DNA of 64,000 nt. Source: Embleya sp042956465 (GTDB lineage Bacteria; Actinomycetota; Actinomycetes; Streptomycetales; Streptomycetaceae). Position numbers and translations under genes: made by a program. Below the pieces are notes generated by a model. That model was not told the DNA's origin and searched no databases. It worked only from the letters and a program-made list of their open reading frames with translations. Of this stretch, positions 53,140 through 60,939 are shown in pieces (position 1 is the stretch's first letter; the number at the start of each line of letters is the position of its first letter). The stretch lies in NCBI RefSeq assembly GCF_042956465.1, contig NZ_JBIBGL010000011.1:186001-250000 (forward strand), written 5' to 3'.

Positions 53140-54351
53140 ATGCCGACGCCACATGGTGACCAGGGGATGGCCTTCAGTGCGCACGAGGTGCGGGTACTGC
53201 GCCGCGCGCTGGCCGTTGCGCTGCGCGGCGGTCGCGACTCGGTCGACTTCTGGTTGCTCGGCCGGGCGATCGGCGAGGCGCAGGACGAGCGGGAGCGGCT
53301 GCGCACGTTCATGACGGCCGAGTTGCGGCGCTATCGGGCCGCGCTGCCGGGAACCGCGTCCACGTTCCTGGACTGCCTGCGGAACGCGGTGGACGAGGTC
53401 GCGCACATCCCGTCGGCCGAGGACCTGGCCGCCCTGCGGAGCACCGTCGACCTGCCCTGCGGTGAGCGCGAACGGGCAAGCCGCATCGCGCTGTTGCACC
53501 GCTGCACCCGGTTGGCCGAGGTCGACCTCGAACAGCGCCTCGCCGCCCGGGCCCACCGCCGCGCCGCCGCCGAGGCCGACCGGGCCACCCGCACCGACCC
53601 GTTGGACATCCTGATCCCCACCCGCCCCCGCCCCGCGGCGCAACCCCGACGCCGGGCTCCCGCCGCCCAGGCCGCCCCGCCGCCGGCAACCCCCTTCGCG
53701 GCACCACCACTCCCGGAGGCCGCCCCCACGCCGACCACCCACGGCGACCCGGCCGCCCTCGAACCGGCCCGATCGGCGACGGACACCCCCGAGACGGCCG
53801 AATACTGCGAACCGGCCGAACCCGAGGCAGCCGAATCGGGAGCGAGCGAACCCCAAAAGGTCGAACTCGAAGGGGTTGAACTCCAAGGGGTCGAACCTCA
53901 GCCGGTCGAACCCCAAGCCCCCGAACCCGAGCCCGCCGAAGCCGGATCCTGCCCACCCGAGCCGGCCGAACGCGAAGCCTGCGGACCCGAGTCGGCAGCC
54001 CAGGAGACCCCGGACGACGGGGCTCCGGAGCGCGCAACTCTCGCCCCCGAGCCTGCCGAAGCCGAGCGCACCGAACCCGAGCGCGCCGACCCCGCGTGCG
54101 TGGAACCCGAGCGCACCGAACCCGAGTGCGCAGAAGCGGAGTGCGCAGAAGCGGAGTGCGCCGACCCCGAGCCCGACCCCGCCGAAGCCCGGGGGGCCGA
54201 ACCCGACGCGGCCGAACCCGAGCCCGCCCGACCCTCCACCGGGCCCGCCCCCACCCGGGAAACCCTCTCCCCGGTCATTCCGCACCGCCGTCAGGGCCGC
54301 CCCCTCGGCCAACTCCCGGCCCCGGAAATCCTGCACACCGGCACCGGTTGA
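53140..54351 (+). CDS. Hypothetical protein with Glu/Pro/Ala-rich repeat tail
   Basis: This 403-residue protein has an ordered N-terminal part (residues 1-155): helices such as FSAHEVRVLRRALAVALRGGRDSVDFWLLGRAIGEAQDERERLRTFMTAELRRYRAAL, given as a landmark, and ASRIALLHRCTRLAEVDLEQRLAAR. A streptomycete protein of similar N-terminal form sits in the same place between nadC/coaX and lysS. Residues 215-370 are a low-complexity tail of EPAE, EPER and AEAECAEA units, including Cys-containing repeats, very acidic. The tail is probably disordered. No function is known. Confidence 0.72.
   Translation: MPTPHGDQGMAFSAHEVRVLRRALAVALRGGRDSVDFWLLGRAIGEAQDERERLRTFMTAELRRYRAALPGTASTFLDCLRNAVDEVAHIPSAEDLAALRSTVDLPCGERERASRIALLHRCTRLAEVDLEQRLAARAHRRAAAEADRATRTDPLDILIPTRPRPAAQPRRRAPAAQAAPPPATPFAAPPLPEAAPTPTTHGDPAALEPARSATDTPETAEYCEPAEPEAAESGASEPQKVELEGVELQGVEPQPVEPQAPEPEPAEAGSCPPEPAEREACGPESAAQETPDDGAPERATLAPEPAEAERTEPERADPACVEPERTEPECAEAECAEAECADPEPDPAEARGAEPDAAEPEPARPSTGPAPTRETLSPVIPHRRQGRPLGQLPAPEILHTGTG
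54124..54163 (+). repeat. 15-bp tandem repeat encoding AEAEC units
   Basis: GAGTGCGCAGAAGCG occurs twice in tandem (54124-54138 and 54139-54153), with a partial third copy. It encodes Cys-containing acidic repeats inside the disordered tail. Confidence 0.6.
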
Positions 54352-54593
54352 CGCTGCGACACCGAGTTCGGGCGCGGCGGGCGGGCGAAGCCCCGTTCGG
54401 CGCTCCTTCCCGCCCGGATCCGCCGTAGGAGAGCCGGGACGGCTTCATCGCCGACCCCGACCGTCGGAGTCGGCGCCGCCCCCACGCGATCCTCGTCGCA
54501 GCCCCGACCCGGGAGCCCGCCGCCGGGGTTGTTTCACGGCCGGGCCCTGTCCGGTCCGGCGGATATCGGTTCGGGGAGCCGGTCGGCCATGGG

Positions 54594-54599
54594 TAGCCT
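54594..54599 (+). promoter_or_regulatory. -10-like TAGCCT of lysS, leaderless type
   Basis: The hexamer ends 6 nt before GTG 54606 and there is no ribosome site. Confidence 0.45.
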
Positions 54600-54605
54600 T
54601 GTCCC

Positions 54606-56114
54606 GTGACCGAGCAGAGCGCAGCGCAGCCGCAGATCGACGACCTTCCCGAGCAGATGCGGGTCCGCCGCGACAAGCTCGATCGACTTCGCGCCGAGGG
54701 GACCGACCCGTACCCGGTCGGATTCCCCCGCAGCACGACGGTGGCCGCCCTGCGCGCGGAGTTCGACGGTCTCGAGGCCGATGTGGAGACCGGGCGTCGG
54801 GTCGGCCTCACCGGCCGGGTCGTGCTGTACCGCACCGGCGGCAAGCTGTGCTTCGCGACCCTGCGCGACGGTGACGGCGACATTCAGGTGATGGTCTCGC
54901 TCGACGGCGTCGGCGCCGAGTCGCTGGCGGCCTGGAAGAGCGATGTCGACCTGGGCGACCACGTCGGCGTCGAGGGCCAGGTCATCACCTCCCGCCGCGG
55001 CGAGCTGTCGATCATGGTCGACACCTGGGCGATCACGTCCAAGTGCCTGCGCCCGCTGCCGGACAAGCACAAGGGCCTGACCGACCCCGAGGCCCGGGTT
55101 CGCCAACGCTACGTCGACCTGATCGTCAACGACGAGTCGCGTGCGATGCTGCGCACCCGCAGCCGGATCGTGCGCTCGATCCGCGAGTGGTTCGACACCA
55201 GGGACTTCCTGGAGGTCGAGACCCCGATGTTGCAGCCGGTGCACGGCGGCGCCACCGCGCGTCCGTTCGTCACCCACATCAACGCGTACGACATGGACCT
55301 CTACCTGCGCATCGCGCCGGAGTTGTACCTCAAGCGCCTGGTGGTCGGCGGCGCCGAGAAGGTCTTCGAGATCAACCGCAACTTCCGCAACGAGGGCGCG
55401 GACTCGACGCACAACCCCGAGTTCACCATGCTCGAGGCGTACGAGGCGTACGGCGACTACAACACGATGGCCACGCTCACCCGCGAGGTGTACCAGCACG
55501 TGGCCCAGGCCGTGTTCGGGACGCACACCTTCCGCTACGGCGACCGCGAGGTGGACATCTCCGGCGAGTGGCGCGAGATCACCGTCTACGGCTCGGTATC
55601 CGAGGCGGTCGGCGAGGAGGTCACCCCCGAGACGCCGATCGAGACCGTGCGCAAGCTCGCCGACGCGCGCGAGATCGAGTACGACAAGGCGTGGGGCCAG
55701 GGCAAGCTGGTTCAGGAGATCTACGAGGCGCTGGTCGAACACACCCTCGCCGAGCCGACCTTCGTTCGCGACTTCCCGATCGAGACGTCGCCGCTGACCC
55801 GCCAGCACCGCAGTACGCCGGGCGTTGCGGAGAAGTGGGACCTGATCGGCTTCGGCATGGAACTGGGCACCGCGTACTCCGAGTTGGTCGACCCGGTCGA
55901 GCAGCGTCGTCGGCTCACCGAGCAGTCGCTGCTCGCCGCGGGTGGCGACGTCGAGGCCATGCGGATCGACGAGGACTTCCTGCGCGCGCTCGAATACGCG
56001 ATGCCGCCGAGCGGCGGCCTGGGCCTGGGCATCGACCGGATGATCATGGCGTTCACCGGCCGCGGCATCCGCGAGACGATCCTGTTCCCGCTGGTGAAGC
56101 CGACCACCGACTGA
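54606..56114 (+). CDS. lysS: Lysyl-tRNA synthetase (class II)
   Basis: This 502-residue class IIb synthetase has an N-terminal OB-fold anticodon-binding domain (GRVVLYRTGGKLCFATLRDGDGDIQVM as landmark), motif 1 around FLEVETPMLQPVHGGATARPF, motif 2 FEINRNFRNEGADSTHNPEFTMLE, and motif 3 GLGLGIDRMIM near the C-terminus. It attaches lysine to tRNA(Lys). It starts at GTG 54606 without a ribosome site but with a -10-like hexamer just ahead. A clear terminator follows the stop. The gene belongs to the conserved core order here. Confidence 0.97.
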   Translation: MTEQSAAQPQIDDLPEQMRVRRDKLDRLRAEGTDPYPVGFPRSTTVAALRAEFDGLEADVETGRRVGLTGRVVLYRTGGKLCFATLRDGDGDIQVMVSLDGVGAESLAAWKSDVDLGDHVGVEGQVITSRRGELSIMVDTWAITSKCLRPLPDKHKGLTDPEARVRQRYVDLIVNDESRAMLRTRSRIVRSIREWFDTRDFLEVETPMLQPVHGGATARPFVTHINAYDMDLYLRIAPELYLKRLVVGGAEKVFEINRNFRNEGADSTHNPEFTMLEAYEAYGDYNTMATLTREVYQHVAQAVFGTHTFRYGDREVDISGEWREITVYGSVSEAVGEEVTPETPIETVRKLADAREIEYDKAWGQGKLVQEIYEALVEHTLAEPTFVRDFPIETSPLTRQHRSTPGVAEKWDLIGFGMELGTAYSELVDPVEQRRRLTEQSLLAAGGDVEAMRIDEDFLRALEYAMPPSGGLGLGIDRMIMAFTGRGIRETILFPLVKPTTD

Positions 56115-56146
56115 TCCACCCCGGGGCGGGTCCGCCGCTCCGGCGC

Positions 56147-56192
56147 AGGAGAGCCCCCTCGGTGACCGATCGTCGCCCCCGAGGGGGCTCCT
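56147..56192 (+). terminator. Terminator after lysS
   Basis: AGGAGAGCCCCCTCGG pairs with CCGAGGGGGCTCCT (one bulged A) around a 16-base loop, followed by GTCGTATT. Confidence 0.75.
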
Positions 56193-56227
56193 GTCGTATT
56201 CCCGGGCGCGTCACCCGTTCGTACGCA

Positions 56228-56233
56228 TAGGGT
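56228..56233 (+). promoter_or_regulatory. -10-like TAGGGT, leaderless type
   Basis: The hexamer ends 7 nt before ATG 56241. Confidence 0.45.
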
Positions 56234-56240
56234 CGGCCGC

Positions 56241-56870
56241 ATGGAAGCAGCCCCCGATCTCCGGATCTGCGTCGCCGGCGATTCGTTCGTCCAAGGCGTC
56301 GGCGATCTCGCCGGCGGCGGATGGGTCGGTCGCCTCGCGGCCGAGTCCCGTCGCCGGGGCCGGCAGTTGACCGCGTACAACCTCGGCGTGCGGCTGGAGA
56401 CCTCGGCCGACGTCGCGGAGCGCTGGTACGGCGAGGCGGTCCCGCGGATGCGGCACGCCGACGGCACCGGCATGGTCTTCGCGTTCGGCGTCAACGACGT
56501 CAGGATCGAGCGCGGCCGGCGCCGGGTCGGGCACGAGGACAGCGTCGCCAACCTCGACGCGATACTGGACACCGCCACCGGCGCCCGCTGGACCTGCCTG
56601 GTCGTCGGCGCGCCGCCGGTCCCCGGCGAGGTGGACGGCGGCGAGGACGCGCTGGCCCTGGAGGACGCGTACGCGAAGACGTGCGCCGCGCGCGGCATCA
56701 CCTTCGTGCCCCTCCAGCGCACCCTGCGCGAGGACCCCGAGTGGTGGGCGAGCATCGAGGCGTACGGCGACGGGGCACACTGCGACTCGGCCGGCTACGC
56801 CAAGCTCGCCGCCCTGATCGCCGTGGGCGGCTGGTGGGACTGGCTGGACTCGCTCGCGGTCGGGAGCTGA
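56241..56870 (+). CDS. SGNH/GDSL-family hydrolase
   Basis: This 209-residue protein has block I GDSFVQGVGD with the catalytic Ser, block III FAFGVNDVR with the Asn, and block V DGAHCDSAGY, where Asp and His complete the triad. There is no signal peptide, so it is cytoplasmic. Family members are esterases, lipases or acyl-transfer enzymes with broad specificity. The substrate is unknown. It is a stand-alone gene convergent with the M23 peptidase gene, with a hairpin in between. Confidence 0.86.
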   Translation: MEAAPDLRICVAGDSFVQGVGDLAGGGWVGRLAAESRRRGRQLTAYNLGVRLETSADVAERWYGEAVPRMRHADGTGMVFAFGVNDVRIERGRRRVGHEDSVANLDAILDTATGARWTCLVVGAPPVPGEVDGGEDALALEDAYAKTCAARGITFVPLQRTLREDPEWWASIEAYGDGAHCDSAGYAKLAALIAVGGWWDWLDSLAVGS

Positions 56871-56890
56871 CGGCTCGGCCGAAGCGCGCA

Positions 56891-56915
56891 CGGCGCCCGC
56901 TCGATGCGGGCGCCG
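56891..56915. terminator. Bidirectional hairpin between SGNH and M23 genes
   Basis: Perfect ten-base arms (CGGCGCCCGC and GCGGGCGCCG) with a five-base loop lie between convergent genes. Confidence 0.75.
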
Positions 56916-56941
56916 GGGGCAGCGCGCTCAGGCCAGGGCGA

Positions 56942-57859
56942 TCAGGGCGCGACGCCCTTGCCGGTCAGCCACTTGTTCGGGTCCACGGCCGCGCCGCCCT
57001 TGGGATGCACCTCGAAGTGCAGGTGCGGACCGGTGGAGTTGCCGGTCGTACCGACGTAGCCGATCACCTCGCCCGCCGTCACCGAGCCGGAGGTCTTCGC
57101 GAATCGCGACTGGTGGCAGTACCAGGTCTGGGTGCCGTCGGGGTGGGTGATCACGATCCGGTTGCCGAACGCGCCGGCGGTGCCCGCGGAGGCGATCTTC
57201 CCGGCGGCGGCGGCCTTGATCGGCGTGCCGGAACGCGCCGCGAAGTCCAGGCCGGTGTGCGTGTGCGCCCAGCGGGCGCCGCTGTTGCCGAAGCGGCCGG
57301 TCAGCGTGTAGCCGGACGTCGGCACGACCCATCCCGAGGCGGCCCGTTCGGCCGCGACCCGCTCGGCCTCGGCCTGCCGCTCGGCCTCCCGAACCCGCTC
57401 GGCCTCGGCCTGCCGCTCGGCCTCCCGAACCCGCTCGGCCTCGGCCTGCTCGGCCTGCTCGGCTTCCGCCTGCTCGGCTCGCTCGGCCTCCCGGGCCTGC
57501 TCCGCCTCCGCCCGCGCGGAGGCGTCCGCCGCGGCCTGTCGCTCGGCCTCCCGCGCGGCGTCCAACGCCGGGCGCTCCTGCGAGCGGGCCGCGACGTCCG
57601 CGCCGCGGCCGGCGAGCCGCTGTGCGATTTCCGGATCGGCGCTCGGCGAGCCGGCCGCCCGCTTCGTGCCCGAATCCGACCCCGACGCCTGCACCCCGGT
57701 GGTGACGGCCATGGCCAGCAGCGCGAGGCCGGCGACCATGGTGACCGGACGGCTCGGACGCAGCGTCTTCAGCCGCGAAAGCCGATCGGCGGACGTGGAT
57801 GTGGACGTGGACGTGGACACGGACGTGTGCGGAGCTTCGGGGGAGTGCGGCACGAACAC
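56942..57859 (-). CDS. M23 family peptidoglycan endopeptidase
   Basis: This 305-residue protein begins at GTG 57859 and has a Ser/Thr repeat, one membrane helix at residues 41-57, then an Ala/Glu/Arg coiled coil from about 90 to 175 with repeats of the RVREAERQAEAE unit. The C-terminal LytM domain has the zinc ligands in HTHTGLDF (His201 and Asp205) and HLH at 279-281. By family it cuts crosslink peptides outside the cell; coiled coils often control it. It is divergent from a BlaI-type regulator, and a matching dyad sits upstream of each start, so regulation by that repressor is likely. The ribosome site is weak. Confidence 0.88.
   Translation of the reverse strand: MFVPHSPEAPHTSVSTSTSTSTSADRLSRLKTLRPSRPVTMVAGLALLAMAVTTGVQASGSDSGTKRAAGSPSADPEIAQRLAGRGADVAARSQERPALDAAREAERQAAADASARAEAEQAREAERAEQAEAEQAEQAEAERVREAERQAEAERVREAERQAEAERVAAERAASGWVVPTSGYTLTGRFGNSGARWAHTHTGLDFAARSGTPIKAAAAGKIASAGTAGAFGNRIVITHPDGTQTWYCHQSRFAKTSGSVTAGEVIGYVGTTGNSTGPHLHFEVHPKGGAAVDPNKWLTGKGVAP
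57362..57433 (-). repeat. 36-bp tandem repeat in the M23 coiled coil
   Basis: Two perfect copies of a 36-bp unit, at 57362-57397 and 57398-57433, encode RVREAERQAEAE on the minus strand. Exact identity indicates a recent duplication and possible length variation. Confidence 0.8.
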
Positions 57860-57935
57860 CTCGGGGAATCGACGACTGGGCCGGGATCAGTGGTAACAAT
57901 CCACCGCACATCGACCAAGTCGTGACGGAGCGGAC

Positions 57936-57953
57936 ACTACGTGGCTGCGTAGT
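57936..57953. promoter_or_regulatory. Dyad ACTACG-N6-CGTAGT, likely BlaI operator
   Basis: Perfect six-base arms with a six-base spacer lie 77 bp upstream of the M23 start, in the divergent region. The same CTACG-N6-CGTAG form recurs at 58059. Confidence 0.7.
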
Positions 57954-58058
57954 AGTCCGTCCCGTGCTCGCGCATACGCCTGAGTCTCGAATCGCCGCAT
58001 CCGAGCCGCATCCGAGGCACAGGCGAGCCCAATGCCACAATTCCGGACGAAACCGTGT

Positions 58059-58074
58059 CTACGATGCCGCGTAG
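58059..58074. promoter_or_regulatory. Dyad CTACG-N6-CGTAG, likely BlaI operator
   Basis: Perfect five-base arms with the same six-base spacing as the first dyad. It lies 61 bp upstream of the regulator ATG, so it fits autoregulation. Confidence 0.7.
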
Positions 58075-58135
58075 GAGATCGCGCGCCATGCGTGATGCAG
58101 CTCACCACGCGACGAGGTTTCGGGAAGAGGTCGGC

Positions 58136-58492
58136 ATGCAGCGTCTCGGCGAACTCGAGGCCCGGGTGATGCTTTGCATCTGGCGGCTCAATCGCCCGTC
58201 GTCGGTGCGCGAGGTGCAGGAGGCGCTGCTGCCGGAACGCGAGCTCGCCTATACGACGGTGATGACCGTGCTCGACAAACTCTTTCGCAAGGGTCTGCTG
58301 CGCCGCAGGTTGCACGGGCGGGCCTTTCGGTACGAAGCCGTGCGCTCGCGGGACGCGTATACCGCCGAGTTGATGCGCGCGGACTGGGCGGCGGGCGACA
58401 GTCGCGCCGGTGCTCTCGTGCACTTCGTCGAGGGCATGACGCCGGAACAGATCCAGGCGTTGCGCGACGCGTTGCGGGTCGCGCTGCCCTGA
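58136..58492 (+). CDS. BlaI/MecI-type transcriptional repressor
   Basis: This 118-residue protein starts at ATG 58136 behind GAAGAGG. The winged helix is recognised by LGELEARVMLCIWRLNRPSSVREVQEALLPERELAYTTVMTVLDKLFRKGLLRRRL, of which YTTVMTVLDKLFRKGLL is the signature helix. BlaI proteins bind TAC-containing dyads as dimers and are inactivated by cleavage through a BlaR1-type sensor. No BlaR1 gene is nearby, so the signal must come from elsewhere. Two matching dyads are present in the region shared with the M23 peptidase gene. Confidence 0.9.
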   Translation: MQRLGELEARVMLCIWRLNRPSSVREVQEALLPERELAYTTVMTVLDKLFRKGLLRRRLHGRAFRYEAVRSRDAYTAELMRADWAAGDSRAGALVHFVEGMTPEQIQALRDALRVALP

Positions 58493-58579
58493 GCCGAATC
58501 GACGGCCCGTTCGATGCGGCCGTGGGCTGTTCGGAGGCGTTGCCAATTCGTTCGGCGCAGCTCGCGCCGCCTCGGAGTG

Positions 58580-58625
58580 CAACTCTGCGTAATCGTATTA
58601 ATGATCTACGTAAGAAATGCGACTT
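58580..58625. other. AT-rich patch upstream of DUF11 gene
   Basis: A stretch with TAATCGTATTAATGATCTACG is unusually AT-rich for this window. It may hold the promoter and could be bound by Lsr2-type silencers. Confidence 0.35.
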
Positions 58626-58654
58626 CTGCACGGCGGAACGGAAAGTGGACCGAC

Positions 58655-59524
58655 ATGATGCGAGTGAAAACCCGGACGGGACGCGCCCTCGTGGTGGCCG
58701 GCGTCGCGGCCAGCGCGGTGCTGGGCGCCGTTCCGGCCACGGTCGGCCAGGCGGCAGCTGCACCCCGGCAGCAGCCGGACCCGGTCACGAGGTCGTACGA
58801 GTGGACCACCGCGAACGGGTGGACCACGTCGCACGGGTGGTCCCTGTGGTCGACCTCGCGCGTGCCCGCACCCTCGCGGTCCGACATGACCGCGCTGGAC
58901 GACGCGATGGCCGACCTGCGCGGCCAACTCGATCAGCTGCGAGCGACGCTCGGGCAGCGGCTCCAGGACACGCTCGGGAGCCTGATGGGCACGCCGGCCA
59001 CGTCGCTGCCGCCGGGGGTGACGCTGCCGGACCTGCCGAACCCGGCCGACCTCGGGGTGGACACGACCTCGGTGACGCTGCCGGACCAGCCGCCCACCCG
59101 GGCGGTGGATCCGGCCTCGACGGCCAAGCTGGAATTGCGCCGCACGGCCGACCCCGTGCAGGCCAAGCCGGGTGACACGGTCACCCACACGGTGACCGTA
59201 CGAAACTCCGGCGGCGACGAGGCGAAGTCCGCAGTCGTGCGCAACGCGTTGCCGGCGGGTGTGAAACCGACGAAATCCAAGGTCTCGCAGGGGGAATTCG
59301 ACGCGGCGACCGGAGTGTGGAAGACCGGCGGGATCAAGGGCGGCTCCGAGGTCACCCTGATTCTCGTGTTCCAGGTGCCGCAAGGCGCGGCCGGATCCGA
59401 GATGACCGCGCGATCGAGTTTCGTCAGTGCGCCGGGTGCCAAGCCGGTCATCCGCAACGCGTGTGGCGACGACGCCGAGGCGGCTTGCGCGAGCACGCGG
59501 GTGGCCGATTCCAAGACCCGGTAA
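58655..59524 (+). CDS. Secreted DUF11-domain protein
   Basis: This 289-residue protein starts at ATG 58655 (ATG 58658 is equally possible) with GGAAAG ahead. A signal peptide covers residues 1-37, ending in AAAAP. A middle segment of about 100 residues contains a repeated WTTANGWTTSHGWSLWST phrase and a helix LDDAMADLRGQLDQLRATLGQRL. The C-terminal DUF11-type beta domain begins LELRRTADPVQAKPGDTVTHTVTVRNSG. No cell-wall anchor is seen. It lies downstream of the BlaI gene after a 162-bp AT-rich gap and could be co-regulated. Confidence 0.78.
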   Translation: MMRVKTRTGRALVVAGVAASAVLGAVPATVGQAAAAPRQQPDPVTRSYEWTTANGWTTSHGWSLWSTSRVPAPSRSDMTALDDAMADLRGQLDQLRATLGQRLQDTLGSLMGTPATSLPPGVTLPDLPNPADLGVDTTSVTLPDQPPTRAVDPASTAKLELRRTADPVQAKPGDTVTHTVTVRNSGGDEAKSAVVRNALPAGVKPTKSKVSQGEFDAATGVWKTGGIKGGSEVTLILVFQVPQGAAGSEMTARSSFVSAPGAKPVIRNACGDDAEAACASTRVADSKTR

Positions 59525-59614
59525 TCACCGGGGGAATCGGTCCATATCCGACCCGATCACTCCACGACGGTGGCGGCGGGCTGCGGGTATCGGTGCCGGA
59601 TGTATGAAGAACGC

Positions 59615-59649
59615 GAGGTCCGGGCGGTGCGAAACCCCGCCCGGACCTC
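59615..59649 (+). terminator. Terminator after DUF11 gene
   Basis: Perfect 13-base arms (GAGGTCCGGGCGG and CCGCCCGGACCTC) with a nine-base loop. Confidence 0.75.
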
Positions 59650-59717
59650 CGTCGTCGGTCCGGGTGTTTCCGCTTCCACCGGGGCAGATCGGTGGTAAAC
59701 AGGGCGGAGCGGCGACG

Positions 59718-59737
59718 GCTATCGTGATCGCGATAGC
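59718..59737. promoter_or_regulatory. 20-bp palindrome GCTATCG-N6-CGATAGC
   Basis: Perfect seven-base arms, with the right arm overlapping the TAGCGT -10-like element. It ends 8 nt before the GNAT start, well placed for repression. Confidence 0.5.
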
Positions 59738-59739
59738 GT
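59734..59739 (+). promoter_or_regulatory. -10-like TAGCGT, leaderless type
   Basis: The hexamer ends 6 nt before ATG 59746. Confidence 0.45.
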
Positions 59740-59745
59740 CAGCCC

Positions 59746-60255
59746 ATGGAAGTGACGATCCGACGTGCCAGAACGTCCGATGTGCGGGCCATTCGACGCC
59801 TTGTGGATGGGTACGTGGGGCTGCGTATCCTTCTGGACAAACCCACGGTCACCCTCTTCGAAGACGTGCAGGAGTTTTGGGTCGCCGAGCGGGACGCGGA
59901 CAGTGAGGTGGTCGCGTGCGGTGCGCTGCACGTGATGTGGGAAGACCTCGCCGAGGTGCGCACTCTCGCGGTGGATCCGGTGTGCCGCGGCCACGGAGTG
60001 GGCCACCTCTTGCTCAGCAAACTCCTGGAGACCGCGCGTTGGCTCGGTGTTCGACGGATATTCTGCTTGACCTTCGAGGTCGACTTCTTCGCGAAGCACG
60101 GCTTCGTCGAGATCGAGGAGACCCCGATCGACCGCGATGTCTACAGTGAACTGATGCGTTCGTACGACGAGGGCGTCGCCGAGTTTTTGGATCTGGAACG
60201 CGTCAAACCCAACACCCTTGGCAACACGCGGATGCTGCTCCATCTCTGGCAGTGA
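59746..60255 (+). CDS. GNAT N-acetyltransferase (ArgA-type amino-acid acetyltransferase)
   Basis: This 169-residue GNAT protein has the acetyl-CoA loop VCRGHGVGHLLLSKLLE and the beta-4/5 region EVRTLAVDP. FFAKHGFVEIEETPID is the typical C-terminal strand and helix. In S. coelicolor the gene in this position next to lsr2 is annotated as an amino-acid N-acetyltransferase (N-acetylglutamate synthase-like), and I give the same name with caution. It would start arginine synthesis by acetylating glutamate. The promoter overlaps a palindrome. Confidence 0.82.
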   Translation: MEVTIRRARTSDVRAIRRLVDGYVGLRILLDKPTVTLFEDVQEFWVAERDADSEVVACGALHVMWEDLAEVRTLAVDPVCRGHGVGHLLLSKLLETARWLGVRRIFCLTFEVDFFAKHGFVEIEETPIDRDVYSELMRSYDEGVAEFLDLERVKPNTLGNTRMLLHLWQ

Positions 60256-60485
60256 TCTCGATCCGCGTAGACCGCGTGAGTGTGGTGGAGATCGCGTGCC
60301 CCACGCCGGCGAACCCCTTGACGCTTCTTGCCCATGACGGTGTGGTGTGCGGTGAAGTCGCAACCACAAACCCGGTAACGTATTGCCGACTCGACGGGTT
60401 CCGCGCGGGTGGGTTTGTATTTTCCCGCAGAAAGCGGTTTCCTTTTCTTGAGTTGGTTGAACCCTCCCGATGAAAGGGAATCCTG

Positions 60486-60827
60486 GTGGCACAGAAGGTC
60501 CAGATTCTTCTCGTTGACGACCTCGACGGCGGCAAGGCCGATGAGACGGTGACGTTCGCGCTCGACGGTGTCTCCTACGAGATCGACCTGAGCGCCACGC
60601 ACGCAGAGCAGCTCCGCGCGGCCCTGACGACCTACGTCGAGGCCGGCCGTAAGACCGGTGGCCGGGTCGCGGCTCGCCGCGGCGTCCGCCAGGTGGCCAA
60701 GGGTGGTGCCGCCTCCGGCGACACCGCCAAGATTCGCGCCTGGGCCAAGGAGAACGGCTATGACGTGAGCGAGCGCGGTCGCGTGCCGGGCAACATCCGC
60801 GACGCCTACGAGAAGGCCCACGCCTGA
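60486..60827 (+). CDS. lsr2: Nucleoid-associated protein Lsr2
   Basis: This 113-residue protein starts at GTG 60486 behind AAAGGG. The N-terminal dimerisation domain begins MAQKVQILLVDDLDGGKADETV. The C-terminal DNA-binding domain ends SERGRVPGNIRDAYEKA, with the AT-hook-like RGR at residues 97-99 that reads the minor groove. It bridges and silences AT-rich DNA, including laterally acquired and specialised-metabolism genes. It is a single gene with its own terminator. AT-rich patches in this window (for example near 58,600) are candidate targets. Confidence 0.97.
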   Translation: MAQKVQILLVDDLDGGKADETVTFALDGVSYEIDLSATHAEQLRAALTTYVEAGRKTGGRVAARRGVRQVAKGGAASGDTAKIRAWAKENGYDVSERGRVPGNIRDAYEKAHA

Positions 60828-60844
60828 TCGTCGACGCCATCATC

Positions 60845-60887
60845 GAGCGGTGCCCTCCCCCGAACGAACCGGGGGAGGGCACCGCTC
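60845..60887. terminator. Strong bidirectional terminator after lsr2
   Basis: Eighteen-base perfect arms (GAGCGGTGCCCTCCCCCG and complement) with a seven-base loop, followed by TCGTTTTCCC. It separates convergent genes. Confidence 0.88.
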
Positions 60888-60939
60888 ATGTCGTTTTCCC
60901 GGGACCGGATCGGCGCCGGGGCCGGTGGCCGGCCGTGCC

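Noticed and set aside
57350..57560. CRISPR-like repetition in the M23 gene
   Set aside because: The repeats are in frame and encode a coiled coil; there are no unique spacers.
60252..60473. 73-codon plus-strand frame between the GNAT gene and lsr2
   Set aside because: No ribosome site, no recognised content; more likely the lsr2 leader region.
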